From Streptomyces bungoensis (GTDB lineage Bacteria > Actinomycetota > Actinomycetes > Streptomycetales > Streptomycetaceae): DNA of 64,000 bases. The notes under the pieces are model-generated. The model was not told where the DNA came from. It did no database searches and was given only the letters and a program-made list of their open reading frames with translations. Positions 6,614 through 14,611 of this stretch are shown here, piece after piece. Positions within the stretch are counted from its first letter, which is position 1, and the number at the start of each line of letters is the position of its first letter. The stretch is from contig NZ_KQ948861.1 of the NCBI RefSeq assembly GCF_001514215.1, forward strand, positions 70,010 through 134,009, in the 5' to 3' direction. Made by a program: the position numbers and the translations under genes.

Positions 6614-7996
6614 ATGTCCGACGTCACCACCACCGACCTGTACGAAGTGACCATGGCCCTGTCCTACCTGCGCGAGGACATGCGGGCCCCGGCCACCTTC
6701 AGCCTCTTCGTCCGCGACCTCCCGCCCGGCCGGGGCTTCCTGGTTGCCGCGGGTCTGGAACCCGCGCTGGACTTCCTGGCCGGCTACCGCGTGGAGCGGC
6801 CGGACGTCGAGGAGTTCGCGGACGCCCTGCGCCGCCCCGTGAGGGGCCTGGAACCGCTGCTCGGGCTCGCCTTCGAGGGCGAGGTGCGCGCCGTCCCGGA
6901 GGGGCACGCGGTGTTCGCCGGGGAGCCGCTGCTGGAGGTGACCGCCCCGCTGCCGCAGGCGCAGCTGGCCGAGACGTACCTGCTGAACCAGGTCTGCCAC
7001 CAGACGGCCGTCGCGTCGAAGGCGGCGCGCTGCGTCCTGGCGGCGGCCGGCCGGCCGGTGGTGGACTTCTCGCTGCGCCGCACCCACGGCCCGTGGGCCG
7101 GGCTGCAGGCGGCGCGGCTCGGCGCGCTGGCGGGCTTCGCCGGGACCAGCAACGTCGCCGCCGCCACCGCCCTCGGCATCCCGGCCTCGGGCACCATGGC
7201 GCACTCCTACGTCGAGGCGTTCCCCGGCGAGGAGGAGGCGTTCCGCGCGTTCGCCCGCTGCCATCCCGGCCCGGTCACCTTCCTCGTCGACACCTACGAC
7301 ACGGTGGCGGGCGTGGAGGTCGCGGCGCGGGTGCTGAGGGACCTGGCGCGCGGACCGGGCTGCGCCGTCCGCCTGGACAGCGGCGACCTGGACGCGCTCG
7401 CCCGCCGGGCCCGCGCCGTGCTGGACGCCGCCGGCCTGACCGACGTGCGGATCGTGGCCAGCGGCGGACTCGACGAGTACGGCGTGGACCGGCTGGTGCG
7501 CGCCGGCGCCCCGATCGACGTGTACGCCGTGGGCACGCGGATCGGGGTGGCCGCGGACGCGCCGTACCTGGACGCCGCGTACAAGCTCGTCGAGTACGAC
7601 GGCCGCCCCATGATGAAGCTGTCCTCGGCCAAGGTCACGGCCCCGGGCCGCAAACAGGTCTTCCGCCGCGCCGGGCAGCCCGACGTCGTAGCCCTGTGGC
7701 AGGAGGAACCCCCGGACTCCGCGCGGCCGCTGCTGCGCACGGTGATGCGCGGCGGGCGGCGGACCGGGGCGCCGGACCACTGGCGGGACGCCCGTGAGCG
7801 GCTGCGCGCGGACCTGGCCGCCCTGCCCGCCGCGGCCCGCAGGATCGACGCCCCGGAACCGGTGCGGCCGGTCGTCTCGCCGGCGCTGCGGGAGCTGACC
7901 GCGCGGGTGCGCGCCGGTCTGGAGGCCCGGTTCCTCCGGGAATCCGCCGACGCGGACACCGGCGCCCCGGCCTCCCCGCCGACCGGCCGGGGATGA
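6614..7996 (+). CDS. pncB: Nicotinate phosphoribosyltransferase
   Basis: 460 residues from ATG 6614. It converts nicotinate plus PRPP (with ATP) to nicotinate mononucleotide in NAD salvage. Visible are the N-terminal TDLYEVTMALSYL, the catalytic-loop region DFSLRRTHGPWAG (usually DFGTRRAHG), FAGTSNVAAA, the phosphate-site stretch VRLDSGDLDALA and the C-terminal IVASGGLDEYGVD / GTRIGVA. Upstream in-frame codons exist, but this start is where family homology begins. It faces away from hsp20 and lies just before the DUF1918-USP operon; mycobacterial pncB2 is a DosR-regulon member. Confidence 0.93.
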   Translation: MSDVTTTDLYEVTMALSYLREDMRAPATFSLFVRDLPPGRGFLVAAGLEPALDFLAGYRVERPDVEEFADALRRPVRGLEPLLGLAFEGEVRAVPEGHAVFAGEPLLEVTAPLPQAQLAETYLLNQVCHQTAVASKAARCVLAAAGRPVVDFSLRRTHGPWAGLQAARLGALAGFAGTSNVAAATALGIPASGTMAHSYVEAFPGEEEAFRAFARCHPGPVTFLVDTYDTVAGVEVAARVLRDLARGPGCAVRLDSGDLDALARRARAVLDAAGLTDVRIVASGGLDEYGVDRLVRAGAPIDVYAVGTRIGVAADAPYLDAAYKLVEYDGRPMMKLSSAKVTAPGRKQVFRRAGQPDVVALWQEEPPDSARPLLRTVMRGGRRTGAPDHWRDARERLRADLAALPAAARRIDAPEPVRPVVSPALRELTARVRAGLEARFLRESADADTGAPASPPTGRG

Positions 7997-8026
7997 CCGG
8001 CACCCGGGTCCGGCGGGCCGGGCGCG

Positions 8027-8040
8027 GGGACCAATGGCCC
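8027..8040 (+). promoter_or_regulatory. DosR/OsdR-box-like site upstream of the DUF1918-USP-CBS-ATPase operon
   Basis: GGGACCAATGGCCC matches 9 of the 11 fixed positions of the DosR consensus GGGACTTNNGNCCC. It sits in the 121-bp gap between pncB and the DUF1918 gene, 78 nt before the chosen ATG. The operon behind it consists of families that are DosR targets in mycobacteria, which makes this the most convincing of the candidate sites here. Confidence 0.5.
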
Positions 8041-8117
8041 TGGAGCCACGGCGCCCCAGAGGCTTCGATGGGATGGGCGGCGACCTTCCGTGGCGCCGCA
8101 GCGAGGAGGCGAGGACG

Positions 8118-8417
8118 ATGATCGCTCCGGCACCGGCCGGGAAAGCAGACCCGGCGCCCCGGCCCGAGGCGACCGGGACCTCCATGCGGGCCCGCGTCGG
8201 CGACGAGATCGTCGTACGGGGCACCTCCGCCGGGGTCGTGGCCCGGGACGGCGAGGTCGTGGGGCTCCACCATCCGGACGGCAGCCCGCCGTACGACGTG
8301 CGCTGGGCCGAGAACGGACGGGTGACCCTGTACTTCCCGGGGCCCGACGCCTACGTCCGGCACCTGACGTCCGCCCCGCCCGGCCCCGGGCGGGGCGGCA
8401 GCGGGAGACGGTCATGA
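8118..8417 (+). CDS. DUF1918-domain protein
   Basis: 99 residues from ATG 8118, chosen because GAGGAGGCGAGG lies just upstream; the in-frame ATG at 8034 has no such site. The DUF1918 core begins at about residue 23 (MRARVGDEIVVRG) and contains GEVVGLHHPDGSPPYDVRW and the aromatic end TLYFPGPDAYV. The fold is a small beta barrel; the biochemical role is not known to me. It overlaps the following USP gene by 4 nt, so it is the first gene of a stress operon. Confidence 0.85.
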   Translation: MIAPAPAGKADPAPRPEATGTSMRARVGDEIVVRGTSAGVVARDGEVVGLHHPDGSPPYDVRWAENGRVTLYFPGPDAYVRHLTSAPPGPGRGGSGRRS

Positions 8418-9295
8418 CCGGGCCGAGTGACCGGCGGCCGGTCGTGGTGGGCGTCGGCCCGGACCCCGGACTGCGCATGGCGCTCGCCTGGGCGGCCGAC
8501 GAGGCGGCCCGCCGCGGGCTGCCGCTGCGCGTGGTCCATGCCGAGGGCGTGCCGACCAGGGGCTACCGCGGGCGGACGGTGCCGCCGTCCTGGGAGGAGT
8601 GGAACGAGGCGCTCCACAAGGCCGGTGAGCAGGTGGTCGAGGAGGCCGCGGAGTTCGTCGCGCACCGGCAGCCGAAACTGGAGGTGGACGCCCTGCTCTC
8701 CGAGGGCGACCCGGTGTGGGTGCTGCGCGAGCAGAGCCGCGAGGCGGCCGCCGTGGTCCTGGGGTCGCGGCATCTGAGCCGGGCCCAGGAGGTGTTCGGC
8801 TCGGCCTCGGTCGCGCTGCCGGTGGTGGCCCGTGCGCACTGCCCGGTGGTCGTGGTGCCGGAGCCGGAGCACGTCACCCAGGAGCCCGCGTACGTCGTGG
8901 TCGGCGTCGACGGCAGCGAGCGGTCGGCCGCCGCGGTCGACCTGGCCTTCGAGGAGGCGGCGCTGCGCGGTGCGGAGCTGCGCGCCCTGTACGTGTGGGA
9001 GCCGGGGCACGTGCGGATCTTCGACGAGTACGCGGACCAGCAGGAGTGCCGCCGCGTGCTGTCGGAGACCGTGGCCGGCCGCCAGGCCCGCTACCCGGAG
9101 GTGGACCTGCGGCACGAGCTGGTCGTGGGGCATCCCGTGGAGGTCCTCGCCCAGGCGTCGGCGCACGCGCTGGCCCTGGTGGTGGGCACCCGGGGCCGCG
9201 GCGGCTTCGCCGGCATGCTGATGGGTTCGGTCAGCCAGGGCGTGCTGCACCACGCGCACTGTCCCGTCATCGCGGTTCCGCAGCCGCGGCCGTGA
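8414..9295 (+). CDS. Universal stress protein, two Usp domains
   Basis: 293 residues, ATG 8414 overlapping the DUF1918 stop. Two Usp domains (about residues 9-152 and 160-290) share the alpha/beta nucleotide-binding fold. The second has an intact G-x2-G-x9-G-S ATP motif (GTRGRGGFAGMLMGS); the first reads GSRHLSRAQEVFGS and lacks the second glycine, so it may not bind ATP. USPs of this tandem type bind ATP and act in growth arrest and hypoxia survival. It lies between DUF1918 and a CBS protein in one operon. Confidence 0.93.
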   Translation: MTGPSDRRPVVVGVGPDPGLRMALAWAADEAARRGLPLRVVHAEGVPTRGYRGRTVPPSWEEWNEALHKAGEQVVEEAAEFVAHRQPKLEVDALLSEGDPVWVLREQSREAAAVVLGSRHLSRAQEVFGSASVALPVVARAHCPVVVVPEPEHVTQEPAYVVVGVDGSERSAAAVDLAFEEAALRGAELRALYVWEPGHVRIFDEYADQQECRRVLSETVAGRQARYPEVDLRHELVVGHPVEVLAQASAHALALVVGTRGRGGFAGMLMGSVSQGVLHHAHCPVIAVPQPRP

Positions 9296-9326
9296 CGGCG
9301 CGGCGCGAGAGGCGAGGAGGGGGCAC

Positions 9327-9779
9327 GTGAGGGTCGGCGAGCTGATGACCGCACCGGCGGTGACCGTGGGCCCGCGGGCCTGCCTGGCGGAGGCGACGCG
9401 CCTGATGGCCGAGTCCGCCGTCGGATCGCTGCTGGTCGTCGAGGACGGGCTGCTGCGCGGCATCGTCACCGACCGCGACGTGGCCCTGCGCGGCCTGGGC
9501 GGCGGGCTCGGCCGGGAGGCATCGGTCGCCGAGGTCATGTCGGAGCGCGTGGTCACGGTCGACGCCGGTGACGACCTGACGGCGGCCTACGCGGCGTTCC
9601 GCCGCACCGGGGTGCGCCGGCTGCCGGTCCTGGACGGCCGTCAGGTGGTCGGCGTGCTCACGATCGACGACCTGTTCCTCGACGTGTTCCGGCACCTGGG
9701 CGACCTGCTGGGGCCGGTCTCCTGGAGCGTCCTGCAGGAGCCGCCCGGGCCGCCTGCGGCCGGGCGGGGCCCCGGATGA
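9327..9779 (+). CDS. Tandem CBS-domain protein
   Basis: 150 residues from GTG 9327 behind a GAGGAGG ribosome site. Two CBS motifs (about residues 5-58 and 68-125) form one Bateman module, as in mycobacterial Hrp1 (Rv2626c), which is DosR-controlled. Motifs include MTAPAVTVGPRA, IVTDRDVALRG and MSERVVTVDAGDD. It likely senses adenine nucleotides. It overlaps the P-type ATPase start by 4 nt, suggesting coordinated expression or a regulatory link; that link is inference. Confidence 0.9.
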   Translation: MRVGELMTAPAVTVGPRACLAEATRLMAESAVGSLLVVEDGLLRGIVTDRDVALRGLGGGLGREASVAEVMSERVVTVDAGDDLTAAYAAFRRTGVRRLPVLDGRQVVGVLTIDDLFLDVFRHLGDLLGPVSWSVLQEPPGPPAAGRGPG

Positions 9780-12652
9780 GCCCTGAACCGGACCGGCGGG
9801 CGACGGAGGGGCGCGCCACGTCCGGGACGGCGGCGCTGCGCGAGGGCGGCCCGCCGCGGGTCGCCCCGGCGCCGGCGGCCGGACCGCCCACCGGCCTGCC
9901 CGCGGACGGTCCGGCCGTCACCGCCCTGCCGGCCCCGGACGTGTTCGCCGCGCTGGGCAGCGGCCCGCGCGGGCTCGCCCCGGCCGAGGCCGCCGCGCGG
10001 CTGGCCCGGCACGGCCCCAACGAGCTGCCCGCCGCGGCCCGCAGACGGCTGGGGCGGCGGCTGCTCGCGCAGTTCACCGACCTGTTCGCGGTACTGCTGC
10101 TGGTCGCCTCGGCGATCACCTTCCTCGCCTACGCGCTGGAACAGCCCCGGGACCCGGCCACGTTCCAGCTGGCCGTGGCCATCCTGGGCGTGGTGCTGCT
10201 GAACGCGGGCATCGGGTTCGCGCAGGAGTACTCCGCCGAGCGCACGGCCGAGTCCCTGCAGGCGATGGTGCCGCACACCTGCCGGGTGCTGCGGGACGGG
10301 CAGCCGCGGGAGCTGCCGGCGCGGGACCTGGTGCCGGGTGACGTGGTGCTGCTGGAGGCCGGGGACGCGGTGCCGGCCGACTGCCGGCTGGTCGAGGCGC
10401 AGGACGCGGCCGTCGACAACGCGGCGCTCACCGGGGAGAGCGACGCCGTCGCGCGGGTCGCCGGACCCGCGCCGGGCGGGCCGCCGCTGCAGGCCCGCAA
10501 CTGCGTGTTCATGGGCACCGACCTGGTGACGGGCACCGGCCGGGCGGTCGTGTTCGCCACCGGGACCGCCACCGAGTTCGGGCGGATCTTCCGGCTCACC
10601 GCGGCGGCACCGCGCCAGCAGACCCCGTTGCAGCGCCAGGTCGCCGTGATGGCCCGCCGGGTGGCGGGCGTGGCGCTGGCGACCGGGGCCGTGCTGTTCG
10701 CGGTGCGCGTGCCGAGCGGTCAGTCGTTCGTCGAGACGTTCGTCTTCGCGCTCGGGGTGATGGTGGCGCTGGTGCCGGAGGGGCTGCCGGCGACGCTGTC
10801 GGTCTCACTGGCGATCGGGGTGCGCCGCATGGCCCGCCGGCACGCGCTCGTCAAGCAGCTGCTGGCGGTGGAGGCCCTGGGGTCGACCAGCGTGGTGTGC
10901 ACCGACAAGACGGGCACGCTCACGCAGGCCGAGATGACCGTCGTCCAGCTGTGGGCGGACGGTGTGTCGCACCAGGTGACCGGGGTGGGGTACGCGCCGT
11001 CCGGCGAGGTCGCGGACGCGGGGCCGGTGCGGGAGCTGCTGCGGGCGGCGGCCCTGTGCAGCGACGCCCGGCTGGTGCCGCCGGCCGGGCGGGACGGGTG
11101 GCGGGTGCTCGGTGACACCACCGAGGGGGCGCTGCTGGTGGCCGCCCGGAAGGCCGGCGTGGATCCGGCGGCGGAGGAGGCCCGCACCCCGCGGGTCGCA
11201 GAGCATCCGTTCGACTCCGTGCGCAAGCTGATGAGCACCGTGCACCGGGACGAGGACGGTGCGTACCTCGCGTACGTCAAGGGCGCACCGCTGGAGCTGC
11301 TCGCCCGCTGCGATGCCGTGGACCGGGGCGGCGTGCCGGAGCCGCTGACGGACGCCTCCCGCGCCGAGGTGGCCGCGGCCGCGGACGGCATGGCCGGGAA
11401 GGGGCTGCGGGTGCTGGCGGTCGCCCGGCGGCGGGTCGCCGAGTCCCGGCCGCCGCTCGCGGACACCGAGTCGGGGCTGACCCTGCTGGGGCTCGCCGGG
11501 ATGTACGACCCGCCGCGCCCGGAGGTGCGGGACGCGGTGGAGGCGTGCCGGCGGGCCGGGATCCGCATCGTCATGGTCACCGGTGACCATCCGCTGACGG
11601 CGGAGGCCGTCGCCCGCCGCGTCGGCATCGTGCGGGGGCCGGATCCGGCCGTGGTGACCGGCGCGCAGCTGGACGCGCTGGACGACAGCGGCCTGGACGC
11701 GCTGCTGCGGGACTCCGGGGAGCTGCTGCTGTGCCGGGTCAGCCCCGAGCACAAGATGCGGGTCGTGACGGCGCTGCAGCGGCGGGGCGACGTCGTCGCC
11801 GTCACCGGGGACGGCGCCAACGACGCGCCCGCGCTCAAGCACGCCGACATCGGGGTGGCGATGGGCGCCTCCGGCACCGACGTCGCCCGGGAGGCGGCGG
11901 TGATGGTGCTGCTGGACGACTCCTTCGCGTCCATCACCACGGCCGTGGGGCTGGGCCGTTCGGTCTACCGCAACATCCGCAAGTTCCTGATCTACCTGTT
12001 CAGCCACAACATCGCCGAGCTGGTGCCGATCCTGGCCGCCACGTTCACCGGGTTCCCGCTGGTGCCGATCACGGCCGTGCAGATCCTCGCCATCGACCTG
12101 GGCTCGGACGTGCTGCCCGCCCTGGCGCTCGGCGCCGAGCCGATGGAGGCCGACGTGATGGACAGCCCGCCGCGGCCGCGCCGGGAGAAGCTGTTCTCGG
12201 CCGCCGTGGTGGGCCGCATCCTCTTCCTGGGCGGCATCCAGTCCCTGGGCGTGTGCGCCGTCTTCTTCTGGCACGTGGGCGCCTCCGGCATCCCCTACGC
12301 GGACTTCACCAAGGACCTGCCCGTCTACCGGGAGGCGATCACCATGGTCCAGGCCGGCATCGTCGTCAGCCAGTTCTTCAACGCGCTCGCGGTGCGCACC
12401 GACCGCAGGAGCGTCTTCCGGGCCGGTCTGCTGTCCAATCCCTGGCTGCTGGCCGCGGGCGCCTTCGGCATCGCGCTGATGGCGGCGATCAGCTACGCGC
12501 CGCCGCTGCAGGCGGTGTTCGGCACCGCGCCGCTGGCAGCGTCCGACTGGGCGGTGCTGGCCGCCTTCGGGGTGCTGCTGCTGGCGGCCGAGGAGACCCG
12601 CAAGTGGGTGCTGCGGCGCCGTGGGGCGGTCCCGGGGGAGGCGGCGCGATGA
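9776..12652 (+). CDS. Cation-transporting P2-type ATPase (CtpF-like)
   Basis: 958 residues, ATG 9776 overlapping the CBS stop. Domain order: N-terminal cation-ATPase domain; transmembrane pair; actuator with ALTGESDAV; M4 with PEGLPATLS; phosphorylation motif DKTGTLT (Asp ~377); nucleotide domain; hinge GDGANDAPALKHADIG; six C-terminal membrane segments. This is the P2A/Ca2+-type architecture rather than a heavy-metal P1B pump, with no N-terminal metal-binding CxxC domain. Mycobacterial CtpF (Rv1997), a DosR-regulon Ca2+ pump, is the closest family comparison. Substrate cannot be fixed from the sequence. Confidence 0.9.
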   Translation: MSPEPDRRATEGRATSGTAALREGGPPRVAPAPAAGPPTGLPADGPAVTALPAPDVFAALGSGPRGLAPAEAAARLARHGPNELPAAARRRLGRRLLAQFTDLFAVLLLVASAITFLAYALEQPRDPATFQLAVAILGVVLLNAGIGFAQEYSAERTAESLQAMVPHTCRVLRDGQPRELPARDLVPGDVVLLEAGDAVPADCRLVEAQDAAVDNAALTGESDAVARVAGPAPGGPPLQARNCVFMGTDLVTGTGRAVVFATGTATEFGRIFRLTAAAPRQQTPLQRQVAVMARRVAGVALATGAVLFAVRVPSGQSFVETFVFALGVMVALVPEGLPATLSVSLAIGVRRMARRHALVKQLLAVEALGSTSVVCTDKTGTLTQAEMTVVQLWADGVSHQVTGVGYAPSGEVADAGPVRELLRAAALCSDARLVPPAGRDGWRVLGDTTEGALLVAARKAGVDPAAEEARTPRVAEHPFDSVRKLMSTVHRDEDGAYLAYVKGAPLELLARCDAVDRGGVPEPLTDASRAEVAAAADGMAGKGLRVLAVARRRVAESRPPLADTESGLTLLGLAGMYDPPRPEVRDAVEACRRAGIRIVMVTGDHPLTAEAVARRVGIVRGPDPAVVTGAQLDALDDSGLDALLRDSGELLLCRVSPEHKMRVVTALQRRGDVVAVTGDGANDAPALKHADIGVAMGASGTDVAREAAVMVLLDDSFASITTAVGLGRSVYRNIRKFLIYLFSHNIAELVPILAATFTGFPLVPITAVQILAIDLGSDVLPALALGAEPMEADVMDSPPRPRREKLFSAAVVGRILFLGGIQSLGVCAVFFWHVGASGIPYADFTKDLPVYREAITMVQAGIVVSQFFNALAVRTDRRSVFRAGLLSNPWLLAAGAFGIALMAAISYAPPLQAVFGTAPLAASDWAVLAAFGVLLLAAEETRKWVLRRRGAVPGEAAR

Positions 12653-13308
12653 GGGTGATCGTCGTGGGCTGCGGCCGGGTCGGGTCCACCCTCGCCGCGC
12701 AGCTCGTCACCGAGGGCCACGACGTGCGGGTCGTGGACCGGCGGCCCACCGCCCGCAGGCTGCTGCCGCCGGGCCTCGCGGACGGCTTCCTGCTGGGCAG
12801 CGGCTTCAGCCGCGGGGTGCTGGAGGCGGCCGGGATCACGCACGCGGACGCGTTCGTGGCGGTCACCTCCACGGACAACGGCAACATCGTCAGCGCGCGG
12901 ACCGCGAAGGAGACGTACCGGGTGCCGATCGTCCTCGCCCGCGTCCACGACCCGCGCCGCGCCGACCTCTACCGGGACCTGGGCATCCCGGCGGTGTCCA
13001 GCGTCCGCTGGTCCGTCAACCGCATCCACCAGATGCTGCTGCACCGCCACCTCACGCCGGAACTGGTGTTCGGCAACGGTGAGACCCTCCTGGTCCGGTC
13101 CGAGCTGCCGGCCTATCTCAGCGGACGCCCGCTGACCGACTTCGACGTCGACGGGGAGGTCCGCGTCGTGGAGGTCACCCGCGCGGGCCGCTCGCTGCTG
13201 CCCGGGCACGGCGTGCCGGCCGAACCCGGGGACCTGGTCACCTTCGCCGTCGCCGCGACCGCGCTGGGCCGGCTGCGCGGCTTCCTCGACAAGGAGCTGG
13301 GAACGTGA
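12649..13308 (+). CDS. TrkA/RCK-domain K+ transport regulator (first of pair)
   Basis: 219 residues, ATG 12649 overlapping the P-type ATPase stop. An N-terminal Rossmann fold (VIVVGCGRVGSTLA; TSTDNGNIVSA) binds NAD(H) or nucleotide and is followed by a TrkA-C lobe ending GDLVTFAVAATALG. It resembles the CeoB half of actinobacterial CeoBC pairs that gate K+ uptake channels. No Trk/Ktr membrane subunit is adjacent, so the partner must be elsewhere. Direct linkage to the cation pump suggests shared ionic-stress control. Confidence 0.85.
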   Translation: MRVIVVGCGRVGSTLAAQLVTEGHDVRVVDRRPTARRLLPPGLADGFLLGSGFSRGVLEAAGITHADAFVAVTSTDNGNIVSARTAKETYRVPIVLARVHDPRRADLYRDLGIPAVSSVRWSVNRIHQMLLHRHLTPELVFGNGETLLVRSELPAYLSGRPLTDFDVDGEVRVVEVTRAGRSLLPGHGVPAEPGDLVTFAVAATALGRLRGFLDKELGT

Positions 13309-13961
13309 AGGTCCTGATCGCGGGCGCGGGCCGGCTGGGCACCCAGATCGCGCAGGTGCTGTCCGCCGCGCACAACGACGTGAGCCTGGTGGAGCACGAC
13401 GACGGCCGGGTGGCCGAGCTGGCGGGCCTGACCCGGGTGCGGCTGGTGTCCGGGGACGCCTGCGATCCGGGGGTGCTGGAGCGGGCGGGCGCCCTCGGCT
13501 GCGACCTGGTCATCGCCACCACCGGCCGGGACGAGGACAACCTCGTCGTCAGCCTGCTCGCCAAGCGCCGCTGCGGGGTGCCCCGGGTGGCCGCGCGCGT
13601 CAACGACGCGGACAACGCCTGGCTGTTCGACCAGCGGTGGGGAGTGGACGTGGCGGTGCCCTCCGCCACCCCGCTGATCTCGCTCATCGAGGAGGCCACC
13701 GGCGCCACGGACACGGTGGCGCTGCTGCGGCTGAGCAAGGCCGGGGTGGAGGTCATCGAGACCGCCCTCACCGAGCGGTCCCGGGCGGCCGGGCACACCC
13801 TCGGCGAGATCCCGCTGCCCGCCGGCACCGTCGTCGCCACCGTGGTGCGCGACGGACGGCCCACGGTGCCCGGTCCGGAGGTACGGCTGCTGCCGGGCGA
13901 CGAGCTGCTGATCGTGTCGCACGAGGCGACCGAGCAGGAGATCCACGCCGCCTTCCAGTGA
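13305..13961 (+). CDS. TrkA/RCK-domain K+ transport regulator (second of pair)
   Basis: 218 residues from GTG 13305, overlapping the previous stop (GTGA). Rossmann domain VLIAGAGRLGTQIAQVL with acidic ribose-binding region VEHDDGRVAEL and ATTGRDEDNLV; the C-terminal TrkA-C domain ends LPGDELLIVSHE. It is the CeoC-like partner of the preceding protein. It is the last gene of the operon that begins at 8118; the convergent USP gene ends only 4 bp away, with no hairpin between. Confidence 0.87.
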   Translation: MKVLIAGAGRLGTQIAQVLSAAHNDVSLVEHDDGRVAELAGLTRVRLVSGDACDPGVLERAGALGCDLVIATTGRDEDNLVVSLLAKRRCGVPRVAARVNDADNAWLFDQRWGVDVAVPSATPLISLIEEATGATDTVALLRLSKAGVEVIETALTERSRAAGHTLGEIPLPAGTVVATVVRDGRPTVPGPEVRLLPGDELLIVSHEATEQEIHAAFQ

Positions 13962-13965
13962 CCGT

Positions 13966-14409
13966 TCAGTGATCCTCCGAGCGCACGATCACCACCGGGC
14001 AGGTCGCGTGCTGCGAGACGTGCTGGCTGACGGAACCGAGCAGGGCGCGCTTGAACCCGCCCCGGCCCCGGCTGCCGACGACCACCGCCTCGGCCCCCTC
14101 CGCGGCCCGCAGCAGCACGTCGGCCGCGTTGCCGTGCACCACGCGGGTGCGCACCGAGCCGGCCGCCTCCTCGCCGAGCACGTCGGTGACCTCCTGCCGC
14201 ATCCGGGTCCGGGTCTCCTCCTCGTCGACGTCCATGTCGACGGCGGGCGCCGACCAGCCGTAAAGGCCCGGCAGCTCCCACACCGCGACCGCCTCGACGA
14301 CGCCGCCGACGAGGCCCGCGTACCGCACGGCCCAGCGCAGGGCCGCGTACGAGGAGGGCGATCCGTCGACGCCGACGACGACCCGCGGTCCGGACTCATC
14401 CCTGTCCAT
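13966..14409 (-). CDS. Universal stress protein, single Usp domain
   Basis: 147 residues from ATG 14409, chosen over GTG 14418 because a GAGAGG ribosome site is correctly spaced from the ATG. A single Usp domain with VVVGVDGSPSS at the N-terminus and the full ATP motif GSRGRGGFKRALLGS near the C-terminus. The Tyr/Trp-rich insert VWELPGLYGWSAP is common in the streptomycete family. It probably forms ATP-binding dimers in the cytoplasm. Upstream on the same strand lies a decayed dehydrogenase fragment. Confidence 0.92.
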   Translation of the reverse strand: MDRDESGPRVVVGVDGSPSSYAALRWAVRYAGLVGGVVEAVAVWELPGLYGWSAPAVDMDVDEEETRTRMRQEVTDVLGEEAAGSVRTRVVHGNAADVLLRAAEGAEAVVVGSRGRGGFKRALLGSVSQHVSQHATCPVVIVRSEDH

Positions 14410-14445
14410 GCGTTCCACCTCTCCCGTGGCGTGGCCCGCCGGCGG

Positions 14446-14562
14446 TCACCCGCGGCGCAGCACCACCTTGAGGGCTCCCGTGGCGGGGCCGTCCGCGAAC
14501 ACCTCGTAGGCGTCTTTCATCCGGTTGGGACAGAAGGTGTGGCCGTCCCCCGGCACCCACCC
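14446..14562 (-). pseudogene. Remnant of a zinc-type alcohol dehydrogenase 3' end
   Basis: On the minus strand the last ~30 codons before TGA (14446-14448) read HTFCPNRMKDAYEVFADGPA and then TGALKVVLRRG. This matches the C-terminal end of zinc-dependent medium-chain alcohol dehydrogenases (typically M-K-D-A-Y-x-x-F-A-x-x-x-x-T-G-A-L-K-V-V-L). Upstream homology fades within a few codons and there is no room for the rest of the gene before the kinase stop at 14612, so most of the gene has been deleted. Confidence 0.6.
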
Positions 14563-14611
14563 TCCACGGTCGCGTCCGCGGGGCCGGTGGGCAACACGGC
14601 CGCCGGGTCCG

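Noticed and set aside
5345..8224. A 959-codon minus-strand reading frame over ntpD, hsp20 and pncB
   Set aside because: It is a GC-bias shadow: composition is Arg/Pro/Gly-rich with no motifs, while strong family-matching genes occupy the other frames.
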